Part shown: in pieces, positions 26,397-32,423 of the stretch
Layout: the number at the start of each line of letters is the position of its first letter
Position numbering within the stretch: position 1 is the first letter of the stretch
From: Candidatus Buchananbacteria bacterium
Lineage (GTDB): Bacteria > Patescibacteriota > Patescibacteriia > CAIXNZ01
NCBI GenBank assembly: GCA_014729025.1
Contig: WJKP01000033.1
Span: forward strand, 1-32,423
Direction: 5' to 3'
DNA length: 32,423 nt
Made by a program: the position numbers and the translations under genes
Notes under the pieces: generated by a model
The model's database searches: none
What the model was told of the DNA's origin: nothing
What the model saw: the letters and a program-made list of their open reading frames with translations, nothing else

Positions 26397-27407
26397 TTAT
26401 TTTAAATTAGGGAAAATTGATTGTAAAATTAATTTTGAAACATTAACATCTTTACCTTGGTCAGGATTTTCATGCATGTCCAAGGCCGGGAAAGAATTGA
26501 TTTCAATTATGCTGTAATCGTCTTTTTTACTGATATTTTTGGTAATTAAATCAACGCCAGCCAAATTCAAATTAAATTTTTGGCAGGCTTTGATGGCTAT
26601 TTTTTTATAAAAAGGATGAATTTTGTCAGTTATATTTATGGTTATGCCACCACCAAATACATTGGATGTTTGACGTAAGCGAATTGTTTGGCCTTTATCT
26701 AAAACCGTATCAAATTCAACATTATGCAGTTTTAAATTTCTTTTTAGTTCTTTATCAATTAAAGGTTTTTTGTTTTTATTTTTAAAATAACTGTGTTTTT
26801 GATAAAAATTTTTAATTAATTGTTTTACTGTTTTTTTGCCGTCACCTATAATTTGTGGATAGACCCTTTGAGTCGCTGCAACAACTTTATTATTCAAAAC
26901 CAAAATACGATAATCATTACCAGTAACATATTCCTCTACCATGAATAATTTTTTCTTTTTCTTTTTGCCCCATTCTTTGGCTTTACGCCAATATCTTTGT
27001 AAACGTGAATAAGCCAACTTAATGGTGGCTAAATCATTAATATTGGCTGTTACGGCCACGCCTAAAGAATAATCAAAGGGTTTTATAACAAAAGGATATT
27101 TAATTTTTTTAGTTTTTAATAATTTTTTAACTTCACTTAAACTGGCAGTCAAAAAAGCTTTTGGTACTTTAATGTTAGTTTTTTCTAAAATTTTTAAGGT
27201 TAAAAATTTATTAGAAACCAAAGCGCTATTGGTTGGGTTTATACCTATTTTTTTATGAAAAAAATAATGAGTTTTGTCTTTATAAATCAAGGCAAAGCTT
27301 AAAAATCTTTTATCTATTTGTTTAACTTGAATACCGCTTTTTTTCGCTTCTTTTAAAAGATTTTTAATAACAGTATTAGTTACTTGCGGGTATTTATTTT
27401 TTGCCAT
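26397..27407 (-). CDS. Cyanophycin-synthetase/GshAB-like ATP-grasp ligase
   Basis: 336 residues, essentially one ATP-grasp unit. Landmarks are NKFLTLKILEKTNIKVPKAFL (entry helix), YPFVIKPFDYSLGVAV (ATP lysine and small loop), LFMVEEYVTGNDYRILVLNNKVVAATQRVYPQIIGDGKKTVKQLI, the typical stretch shared with cyanophycin synthetase and GshAB, and the metal site AGVDLITKN...IIEINSFPALDMH. It lacks the Mur-ligase half of true cyanophycin synthetase. It probably ligates an amino acid or peptide. It starts 14 bases inside the preceding small membrane gene. No SD. Confidence 0.83.
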   Translation of the reverse strand: MAKNKYPQVTNTVIKNLLKEAKKSGIQVKQIDKRFLSFALIYKDKTHYFFHKKIGINPTNSALVSNKFLTLKILEKTNIKVPKAFLTASLSEVKKLLKTKKIKYPFVIKPFDYSLGVAVTANINDLATIKLAYSRLQRYWRKAKEWGKKKKKKLFMVEEYVTGNDYRILVLNNKVVAATQRVYPQIIGDGKKTVKQLIKNFYQKHSYFKNKNKKPLIDKELKRNLKLHNVEFDTVLDKGQTIRLRQTSNVFGGGITINITDKIHPFYKKIAIKACQKFNLNLAGVDLITKNISKKDDYSIIEINSFPALDMHENPDQGKDVNVSKLILQSIFPNLK

Positions 27408-27570
27408 ATTTAGAATTTAAAATTAAAAAAATTATAAAACCGCTGACTAGGCCGACAGGAATACCAATAAAATAAGAAAAGAAAATATAAGGCTGCAATA
27501 AGCCAGTTACGGCTAAAGTTATTATAATAAAACTTAAAATGGAAATTATTAAATTTAAAAATATGCGCAT
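27394..27570 (-). CDS. Small two-helix membrane protein
   Basis: The track ORF begins inside thrC; the ATG at 27570 follows the thrC stop by one base and gives 58 residues (MRIFLNLIISIL...). Two TM helices lie at about 3-24 and 29-50, with a basic end NSKYGKK. It overlaps the ATP-grasp start by 14 bases, so all three genes are coupled. Unknown function; it could tether the ATP-grasp enzyme at the membrane, but that is only a guess from the overlap. Confidence 0.6.
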   Translation of the reverse strand: MRIFLNLIISILSFIIITLAVTGLLQPYIFFSYFIGIPVGLVSGFIIFLILNSKYGKK

Positions 27571-27571
27571 A

Positions 27572-29026
27572 TTATTGATTAAATATTTTTTTAATTTTTT
27601 GTTTGGCTTCTTTGATTTGCTGCGCACTTAGTTTTAAACCGGCTTTATTATAATCCGGCGAGGTCTCTATTGTAAAAATTCGTTCTTTTAAATTTTTTTG
27701 TTTTTGAATACCGCTCGGTACAGCAGGAATTAGATTGATGGCTTTTTTTATATCTTCAGGAAATTTACCTGGATCAGCTGTTTCGTAAATTACTGCCAAT
27801 TGATCATGTTGACCGTTTAAATATATTTCCAGGCTTTGCCAGCCAACTGCGCCGTGCGGTTCTAAAATAACATTATATTTATTATAAACTTTTTTAATAG
27901 TTTTGTAATGGTCTTGATTGGAAATTCCAATTGAATAAAGATCTTGACGCATTTTATCTAAATCAGGTGTTTTATCAATTACTCCGGGCTTGATTACTTG
28001 TTTTGTTTGTGGATTTTGTTCATCATACATATGCCCGTTATAAAAATCAATTAAGCGGGCTAAATTTGAAGGATGTGAAACTATCATGGCTGATGAGGGG
28101 GATTTTTTTGATGGTTCAACTGTATATTGGCCAGTTTTTAAAAAGTCAGGAACGGTTAAATTGGCATTAACTCCGCAAATTATTTTTTTAATCGGCAAAG
28201 CCATTTGTTTGGCAATAACTGTACCCATCATATCGCCAAAATTACCAGAAGGGATGCTGGCAATTATTGGTTCAGGATATTGAGCAATTCGGGAATAAGC
28301 AAAAAATGGATAAATTGCTTGTGGTAAAAGCCGACCCAAGGAAATTGAATTGGCAGAGGTGAAATTTTCTTGGTCATTGGTTGTTTTTTGGGCAAAATCT
28401 TTATCGCCCAGTAAAGTTTTTGCTAATGATTGGCAAATATCAAAATCACCATTAACCGCAAAAGCATAAACATTATCACCTAAAGTTGTCATTTGTCTTC
28501 TTTGAGCTTCAGAAATTGAATCTTTTGGAAAAAAAACAATGTTTTTTACGTTAGATAAGCCATGTAATGCATCAGCTACTGCTCCTCCAGTATCTCCTGA
28601 AGTAGCGACAATCACTGTTCTTTTTAAATTTCTTTTTCCTAGAAAATAATTTAGACTGCGGGCAAAAAATCTTGCAGCATAATCTTTAAAAGAATAAGTC
28701 GGCCCCTGAGTCAGCCACATAATATAAGTTTTGCCTGTTACATTCTCAAGCTTGGTCGGAATTTTGTTATTTGAATAAGCATCATTTAAAATATTTTTTA
28801 AATCATTTTTGGGTATTTCTTCATGTAAAAAAGGCTGTAAAACTAAAAAAGCAATTTCGCTATATGATAATTGCTTCATTTGTTTAATTGTTTCAGTGGC
28901 TAATTGCGGGATATCTGATTTTGCTATCATATACAAACCATAATCAGGTGGCAGGCCTTGAAGCAAAGCAGTCTCAAAATTATTTTTTAAATTTTTATTA
29001 TTAGTACTGTAGTAATTAATAGGCAT
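27572..29026 (-). CDS. thrC: Threonine synthase
   Basis: 484 residues, the long form. This PLP enzyme converts O-phosphohomoserine to threonine. The PLP lysine is in GPTYSFKDYAARF near residue 115, and the phosphate-binding part is VATSGDTGGAVADAL. EAQRRQMTTLGDNVYAFAVNGDFDICQ, TSANSISLGRLLPQ and SIPSGNFGDMMG are standard for the family. The ATG directly follows the TAA of the toroid gene without a gap. No homoserine pathway gene is nearby, so either they lie elsewhere or the substrate is imported. No SD; translation is probably coupled. Confidence 0.95.
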   Translation of the reverse strand: MPINYYSTNNKNLKNNFETALLQGLPPDYGLYMIAKSDIPQLATETIKQMKQLSYSEIAFLVLQPFLHEEIPKNDLKNILNDAYSNNKIPTKLENVTGKTYIMWLTQGPTYSFKDYAARFFARSLNYFLGKRNLKRTVIVATSGDTGGAVADALHGLSNVKNIVFFPKDSISEAQRRQMTTLGDNVYAFAVNGDFDICQSLAKTLLGDKDFAQKTTNDQENFTSANSISLGRLLPQAIYPFFAYSRIAQYPEPIIASIPSGNFGDMMGTVIAKQMALPIKKIICGVNANLTVPDFLKTGQYTVEPSKKSPSSAMIVSHPSNLARLIDFYNGHMYDEQNPQTKQVIKPGVIDKTPDLDKMRQDLYSIGISNQDHYKTIKKVYNKYNVILEPHGAVGWQSLEIYLNGQHDQLAVIYETADPGKFPEDIKKAINLIPAVPSGIQKQKNLKERIFTIETSPDYNKAGLKLSAQQIKEAKQKIKKIFNQ

Positions 29027-30124
29027 TTAGTTAAAAATATTATAATTATAGATTTTTATTAAAGCCATTAAACCGTGCTGGGTTGAGTCAATTCTTTGTT
29101 GATTTTTTTCTAAAGAATCTCGAAATCCGCCAATTGCTTTTTGAGGATTAATAAGATTTTGGGCTGATTTTTCAGTGTATTGTAAATTTAAAAGATGATT
29201 TAAGCTTAAGTTAATTGTTTTTTTATACTCGTTAATACGTTGTTGATTTTGATTTTGAACGGCTAATTTGTAAGCATCAATTAATCCTTCCAAATAAACA
29301 GGCGTAATAATTTGATTTTCAGCAATTAGCCAGTCATTCATATTAAAAATAAAGTCAGCGATTGCTTGATTCTCTGTTTCCTGATAAAGATAATAAGCTG
29401 CTTGAGTTTGCCAGGGTATAAAAGCAGTATTTTTATTGGTTTGCCAATATTTTTGATAATATTTATGGGCTTTTTGTACTGATGCCAAATAGACGGGATC
29501 ATTATTGAGATGGTAGTATTTTATTAAAGCCAGCATTGCTTCGCCCGGATAATAATTAATTCCAGTTAATTTTTGTTGATCAAAATATAATTTATAAGAA
29601 CCATCTGTTCGCTGTTGATTAATTAGAGCTTGAGCGAATTTTTTTTGTAAATTTTGTGAATTAGGATAATTAGGTTCATTTTGCAAAGCTAACAAAATAA
29701 AAGCATTTTGAGCAATTTGATTATTATCTTCAATTTGTAAATAGCAATAATCAGCAGGACATTTTTGAAAATATAAATAATAATCAAAAGTGGAGTTAAT
29801 CAAATCAGTTAATGCTTTGTCATTGTTTAAAAATTTGTTTAACTCAGTTATCGCCCATAAAGTGGCTAATTGCCTGGTATGATTATTTTTATTTGAATAA
29901 GAATTAGTTGCTGGTTGATATTGATAATGCAAAATTCCTTTAGCTTGGTCAATATTATTTAAAAACCATGATTTGGCCATTAAAATTCGATTTTGGATTA
30001 TTTGCTGGTTTAAATTTTTTTCAGAATGTAGAACTGAAAACCAAATCAGGCTAAAAATTAAAGCACTAAAAAAACTAATAATGATAATAATACTATAAAA
30101 AAATAGATTTTTATATTTAAACAT
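29027..30124 (-). CDS. Membrane-anchored alpha/alpha-toroid protein (glycosidase/epimerase-like)
   Basis: 365 residues. One N-terminal TM anchor (about 10-32, FYSIIIIISFFSALIFSLIW) is followed by an all-helical domain with repeated motifs such as NQQRTDGSYKLYFD, YYPGEAMLALIKYYHL, WQTQAAYYLYQ, YLEGLIDAYKLA and GGFRDS...RIDSTQHGLMALIKI. The outline is an (alpha/alpha)6 toroid, as in six-hairpin glycosidases, C5-epimerases and terpene-cyclase-like folds. An exact family was not identified. The domain is extracytoplasmic. It lies 21 bases after tRNA-Cys and abuts thrC with zero gap. Confidence 0.65.
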   Translation of the reverse strand: MFKYKNLFFYSIIIIISFFSALIFSLIWFSVLHSEKNLNQQIIQNRILMAKSWFLNNIDQAKGILHYQYQPATNSYSNKNNHTRQLATLWAITELNKFLNNDKALTDLINSTFDYYLYFQKCPADYCYLQIEDNNQIAQNAFILLALQNEPNYPNSQNLQKKFAQALINQQRTDGSYKLYFDQQKLTGINYYPGEAMLALIKYYHLNNDPVYLASVQKAHKYYQKYWQTNKNTAFIPWQTQAAYYLYQETENQAIADFIFNMNDWLIAENQIITPVYLEGLIDAYKLAVQNQNQQRINEYKKTINLSLNHLLNLQYTEKSAQNLINPQKAIGGFRDSLEKNQQRIDSTQHGLMALIKIYNYNIFN

Positions 30125-30145
30125 GAATCAGTTATTGTAATTTTG

Positions 30146-30217
30146 AGGCCACGGTGGGAATCGAACCCACGTATAAGAGTTTTGCAGACTCCTGCCTTAC
30201 CACTTGGCTACGTGGCC
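30146..30217 (-). tRNA. tRNA-Cys (anticodon GCA), CCA not encoded
   Basis: Acceptor GGCCACG/CGTGGCC, anticodon arm GGAGT/ACTCT with loop CTGCAAA, T arm GTGGG-TTCGATT-CCCAC, and discriminator U73, the cysteine identity base. CCA is absent from the gene (TCAAAA follows). It appears to head the long minus-strand operon. Confidence 0.95.
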
Positions 30218-30231
30218 TTAATTTGCTTAAT

Positions 30232-30254
30232 AAACTTGCCATAAAGGCAAGTTT
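30232..30254 (-). terminator. Hairpin after the GAF-like gene
   Basis: Nine-pair perfect stem AAACTTGCC/GGCAAGTTT with a five-base loop. On the minus strand the T-run after the stem is interrupted (TTTATTAAG), so termination may be partial, which would let transcription run into tRNA-Cys. Confidence 0.55.
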
Positions 30255-30284
30255 ATAATACTTTAGCATATCTTTAAGTTTATT

Positions 30285-31046
30285 TCAAACCCTTTGAACT
30301 TTAAAATCAGGTTTAAAAGTAGCGTTTAAAGCCAGATAAAAAGAAAAAACCCTGATGATATTTAAATCACGATTTTCAATTTCTTGATCTTTATTAAATA
30401 ATAAAACCATAACGCCAATATCTTTATCATGCATATAAATTGGCTTGGAGAGTATTTGGTATTTTTTAAAAAAATCTTCACGAATATTAAGATTAGTAAA
30501 ATATTTTTTTTGGCCTTTATTAAAACTGCAGTATAATTTATTATAATTTTGCCTGGCTATTTTTTCCAGATTTATTTTTATTGTTTCATCTTTTAAATCC
30601 GACTCAAAAATTTTAAAATTATTTTTATAAGTAAAGCTTAATAAGCCAGCTTTGGCGTTAAGAATATTAATTAAGCTGGAAAAAATTTTAGTCGTTGAAT
30701 TTTGCAAAGAAACATTTTTTGATTGATCTAAGCTGGCAATATCAACCTCTAAAAGACTGTCGATTTTACGGTTAATCTGACCGATGTATTGATAAGAAGC
30801 AGTTAATTGATCAACTTGTTCTTTTAATTGATTTTCTTTTTTTTCAATTATTATAAAAGCAAAATATATAATAATAACACTCAATAAAAAAGTAATTAAA
30901 AGATCCAGGTAAATATAAGCATATGCTTTATCTAATAAAAAATGTGCTATTAAATTATAAATAATAATAACCAAAATTACACTAATCAGAATTGTCCAGC
31001 GCAGTTTTTTATATTCTTTTTCAATAAATTTTTCAATAATATTCAT
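30285..31046 (-). CDS. Membrane protein with GAF-like sensory domain
   Basis: 253 residues. Two TM helices (about 17-37 and 45-68) are followed by a short coiled coil (EKKENQLKEQVDQL) and a domain from about 95 to 245 with GAF-like traits: TKIFSSLINILNAKAGLLSFTYKN, later ILSKPIYMHDKDIGVMVLLFNKDQEIENRDLNIIRVFSFYLALNA. GAF domains bind small ligands or dimerise. No kinase or cyclase output follows, so it is a truncated sensor or a scaffold. It lies six bases after the 3D-domain gene on the same strand and is probably cotranscribed. Confidence 0.65.
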   Translation of the reverse strand: MNIIEKFIEKEYKKLRWTILISVILVIIIYNLIAHFLLDKAYAYIYLDLLITFLLSVIIIYFAFIIIEKKENQLKEQVDQLTASYQYIGQINRKIDSLLEVDIASLDQSKNVSLQNSTTKIFSSLINILNAKAGLLSFTYKNNFKIFESDLKDETIKINLEKIARQNYNKLYCSFNKGQKKYFTNLNIREDFFKKYQILSKPIYMHDKDIGVMVLLFNKDQEIENRDLNIIRVFSFYLALNATFKPDFKVQRV

Positions 31047-31052
31047 GGCAGT

Positions 31053-31547
31053 TTATTTATAAATTTCAACTTTTAAATATTTGACACCGAATTGCTTGGC
31101 TTTGCTTTTATCAGTCATCCAAATATCCATTCGTGAATTAAAACGTTCATGCATACGATCCACTACAGTATAGGTTTTATTTGGGTTCAATTCTGGGAAT
31201 TTAACTTTTGTGCCAAACGGTAAAAAATTACAGGCAACTACGTTTTCTTTGTTATGTTTGCATAAATCATAACCACTAGCGGCAATACATGGTGTTTCAT
31301 CGGTTTGTTCTGGCGTACTGGAATAAGCAGTAATATGAATATTCATTATTTTTGTTTGTGGTTTAAATTTTAAACGTACTAAGTTTTGTAGTTTTTGATA
31401 ATAATTACCCGCGGGGTGGTAATTGGCTAAGGAAGATATAATTGGCAAACAAAAAATTGCAATAAAAATTGCAATGATTAAAATATACACGCCTTTTTGA
31501 GAAAACGCTATTTTGGCTAAATATATTTTTAAACTACTCAATTTCAT
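31053..31547 (-). CDS. 3D-domain cell-wall protein, membrane anchored (copy 1)
   Basis: 164 residues. One TM helix (about 18-42) anchors a C-terminal 3D domain (about 70-164), a double-psi barrel related to MltA/RlpA and found in Gram-positive wall-remodelling proteins. Motifs: ITAYSSTPEQTDETPCIAASG, NFLPFGTKVKF, YTVVDRMHERFNSRMDIWM, with the conserved Asp residues present. It should face the wall and may cut or bind peptidoglycan. It is a tandem paralogue of the gene ending at 31663; extra Cys (CIAASGYDLC, ACNF) differ between copies. The start sits right after a leader hairpin. Confidence 0.87.
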   Translation of the reverse strand: MKLSSLKIYLAKIAFSQKGVYILIIAIFIAIFCLPIISSLANYHPAGNYYQKLQNLVRLKFKPQTKIMNIHITAYSSTPEQTDETPCIAASGYDLCKHNKENVVACNFLPFGTKVKFPELNPNKTYTVVDRMHERFNSRMDIWMTDKSKAKQFGVKYLKVEIYK

Positions 31548-31552
31548 AATTT

Positions 31553-31590
31553 TTATTAAGAGTAGTTTTCCTCTTAATAATATTATAGCA
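31553..31590 (-). promoter_or_regulatory. Extended -10 and start-site hairpin of 3D gene 1
   Basis: TGC-TATAAT (TATAAT at 31587-31582). The mRNA would begin with TTATTAAGAG, which pairs with CTCTTAATAA six to fifteen bases before the ATG. The hairpin holds AGAGGA, the only SD-like run, so it could control access. Confidence 0.55.
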
Positions 31591-31605
31591 CAAAAAGCCT
31601 AAAAA

Positions 31606-31638
31606 CAAAAACTATCCGCTGAGGATAGTTTTTGTTTT
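31606..31638. terminator. Bidirectional terminator between the two 3D genes
   Basis: CAAAAACTATCC/GGATAGTTTTTG stem (12 pairs, five-base loop) with T-runs on both strands. Confidence 0.85.
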
Positions 31639-31662
31639 GAACTGTATATTAATCCCTGGCTT

Positions 31663-32172
31663 TTATTGATAAATTTCCATTTTCAAATTTTGCAAGCCAA
31701 ATTTTACAGCATCTGGTCGATTTTTCATCCAAATATCAGCCCGATAATAGTATCTGGCATTCATTCTATCTTGTACAGTATAAATTGTATTAGGATCATA
31801 ATCAGAAAATCTAACTTTAGTACCAAACGGTAAAAAATTGGCAGCAATTACATTTTGCTGATTATTTTTACATAAATTAAAACCATTAGCCGTAATACAA
31901 GGCGTTGAATCAGTTTGGCCCGGTAAACTGTTATAAGCAGTAACAGGTATTGTCATTACTTTTGTTGGTTCGCCCAATTCCTCTACTGGCGATTTAGGTT
32001 CCTCAGCTTGTACTTGTTCAGTGTTCAAAAATTGATCTTTAACAGTATAAGCCAAAGAAGTGAATCTCGGTAGGGCAAATTGCCAAACTAAAACAAAAAT
32101 AATTAATATAAGGATTGATTTTTCAATTATTTTTTTGTTGATTTTAGATAAAATCCAATTTTGATAAGACAT
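31663..32172 (-). CDS. 3D-domain cell-wall protein, membrane anchored (copy 2)
   Basis: 169 residues, same plan as the neighbouring copy: TM helix (about 18-38), a linker with PKSPVEELGEP, and the 3D domain with TAYNSLPGQTDSTPCITANG, NFLPFGTKVRF, YTVQDRMNARYYYRADIWM. The two copies share long identical runs such as FLPFGTKV, showing duplication, but differ in linkers and control regions. It has the most consensus promoter of the window, then a hairpin with a T-run before the gene. Expected outside the membrane, acting on peptidoglycan. Confidence 0.88.
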   Translation of the reverse strand: MSYQNWILSKINKKIIEKSILILIIFVLVWQFALPRFTSLAYTVKDQFLNTEQVQAEEPKSPVEELGEPTKVMTIPVTAYNSLPGQTDSTPCITANGFNLCKNNQQNVIAANFLPFGTKVRFSDYDPNTIYTVQDRMNARYYYRADIWMKNRPDAVKFGLQNLKMEIYQ

Positions 32173-32194
32173 AATTCAGTTTATTTTTTAGAAT

Positions 32195-32222
32195 AAAAAG
32201 CGTTCCCGATTGGGAACTCAAT
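32195..32222 (-). promoter_or_regulatory. Attenuator-like hairpin in the leader of 3D gene 2
   Basis: GTTCCC-AATC-GGGAAC (32217-32202) followed on the minus strand by GCTTTTTATT, close after the predicted start at 32222. Short, but it fits a terminator-like or start-proximal stabilising hairpin. Confidence 0.5.
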
Positions 32223-32228
32223 GACTAC

Positions 32229-32257
32229 ATTATAGCATATTTATTAAAAATTGTCAA
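32229..32257 (-). promoter_or_regulatory. Full-consensus sigma70 promoter of 3D gene 2
   Basis: TTGACA (32257-32252), exactly 17 bases, TATAAT (32234-32229), with TGC before the -10. Every key base matches consensus. Confidence 0.85.
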
Positions 32258-32320
32258 TAGTTTTTAGGGTAATTCATAACATGCATAGGGTAGTTTTCTA
32301 GTATAACTTATATCTCTAAA

Positions 32321-32342
32321 TAAATATTCATATGAATATTTA
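32321..32342. other. 22-base perfect palindrome
   Basis: Arms TAAATATTCA and TGAATATTTA around a central TA. Intergenic and AT-only apart from the two C-G positions. Could be an operator for a gene beyond the window; nothing else in this gap was recognised. Confidence 0.4.
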
Positions 32343-32377
32343 AATTTAAAATAGTTAAATAAAAAAATCAAGTATTT

Positions 32378-32410
32378 GAAAACAGCCCCATAGTCTTGGA
32401 GGCTGTTTTC
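32378..32410. terminator. Hairpin near the right edge, probable terminator
   Basis: GAAAACAGCC/GGCTGTTTTC (10 pairs, 13-base loop). T-rich arms on both strands suit a bidirectional terminator for a gene outside the window. Bases 32411-32423 hold a short TGGC-ACC-GCCA hairpin cut by the edge. Confidence 0.55.
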
Positions 32411-32423
32411 TCTGGCACCGCCA

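Noticed and set aside
1-32423. CRISPR array or prophage
   Set aside because: No regularly spaced direct repeats, cas genes, integrase with attachment sites or phage structural genes were seen; only a transposase tail at the left edge.

Overview
The window looks like chromosome from an AT-rich, reduced-genome bacterium, most likely a Patescibacteria/CPR member (Parcubacteria-like). This is inferred from gene content: an RDD protein, a three-helix DUF305 protein, paired 3D-domain proteins, a TRM11-like methyltransferase, EF-P with an unusual loop, and many Lys/Asn-rich membrane proteins. TGA acts as a stop (for example in genes ending at 413, 7226, 13049 and 16475), so the recoded Gracilibacteria/Absconditabacteria code is not used. 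No rRNA, dnaA or phylogenetic marker is present, so the placement is an inference.

Layout. 1-430: tail of a transposase and a small membrane protein. 471-2840 (-): rpsF-ssb-rpsR-efp translation/replication cluster with its own promoter and a folded leader. 2846-6113: ProX/YbaK deacylase, RDD protein, a stand-alone structured RNA (4222-4433), DUF305 protein and TRM11-like methyltransferase. 6141-7400 (-): a richer-GC accessory island with a secreted beta-rich protein and an odd transcript holding several near-perfect Shine-Dalgarno (SD) sequences and two tiny basic ORFs. 7401-10590 (-): ychF, alr, tRNA-Ala, a CYTH protein, tRNA-Arg and a perfect parS site. 10795-13858 (+): GT39, GT2 and methyltransferase, a surface glycosylation set. 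14023-16485: EncFtn-like ferritin, a second stand-alone structured RNA on the minus strand (14311-14466), rmuC, rpsT and a lone receiver domain. 16484-22106: holA, tRNA-Leu, a shikimate-kinase-like gene, polA and a TrmB-like regulator with a probable leaderless mRNA. 22233-25021 (+): two small unknowns, then an ATP-grasp/transglutaminase pair. 30217-25115 (-): tRNA-Cys, an alpha/alpha-toroid protein, thrC, a small membrane protein, a cyanophycin-synthetase-like ATP-grasp and two unknowns, almost without gaps. 31547-30285 and 32172-31663 (-): two 3D-domain wall proteins and a membrane GAF-like protein.

Promoters of sigma70 type are very readable here (TTGACA-N17-TAnnnT, often with an extended TGn -10). 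Most housekeeping genes have no SD, while a small accessory set has textbook AGGAGG sites. A perfect parS and the rpsF-ssb-rpsR cluster about 8 kb away suggest an origin-proximal location. The strongest candidates for something undescribed are the two stand-alone structured RNAs and the multi-SD transcript at 6940-7361. All are called from sequence by eye; covariance and expression data would decide.
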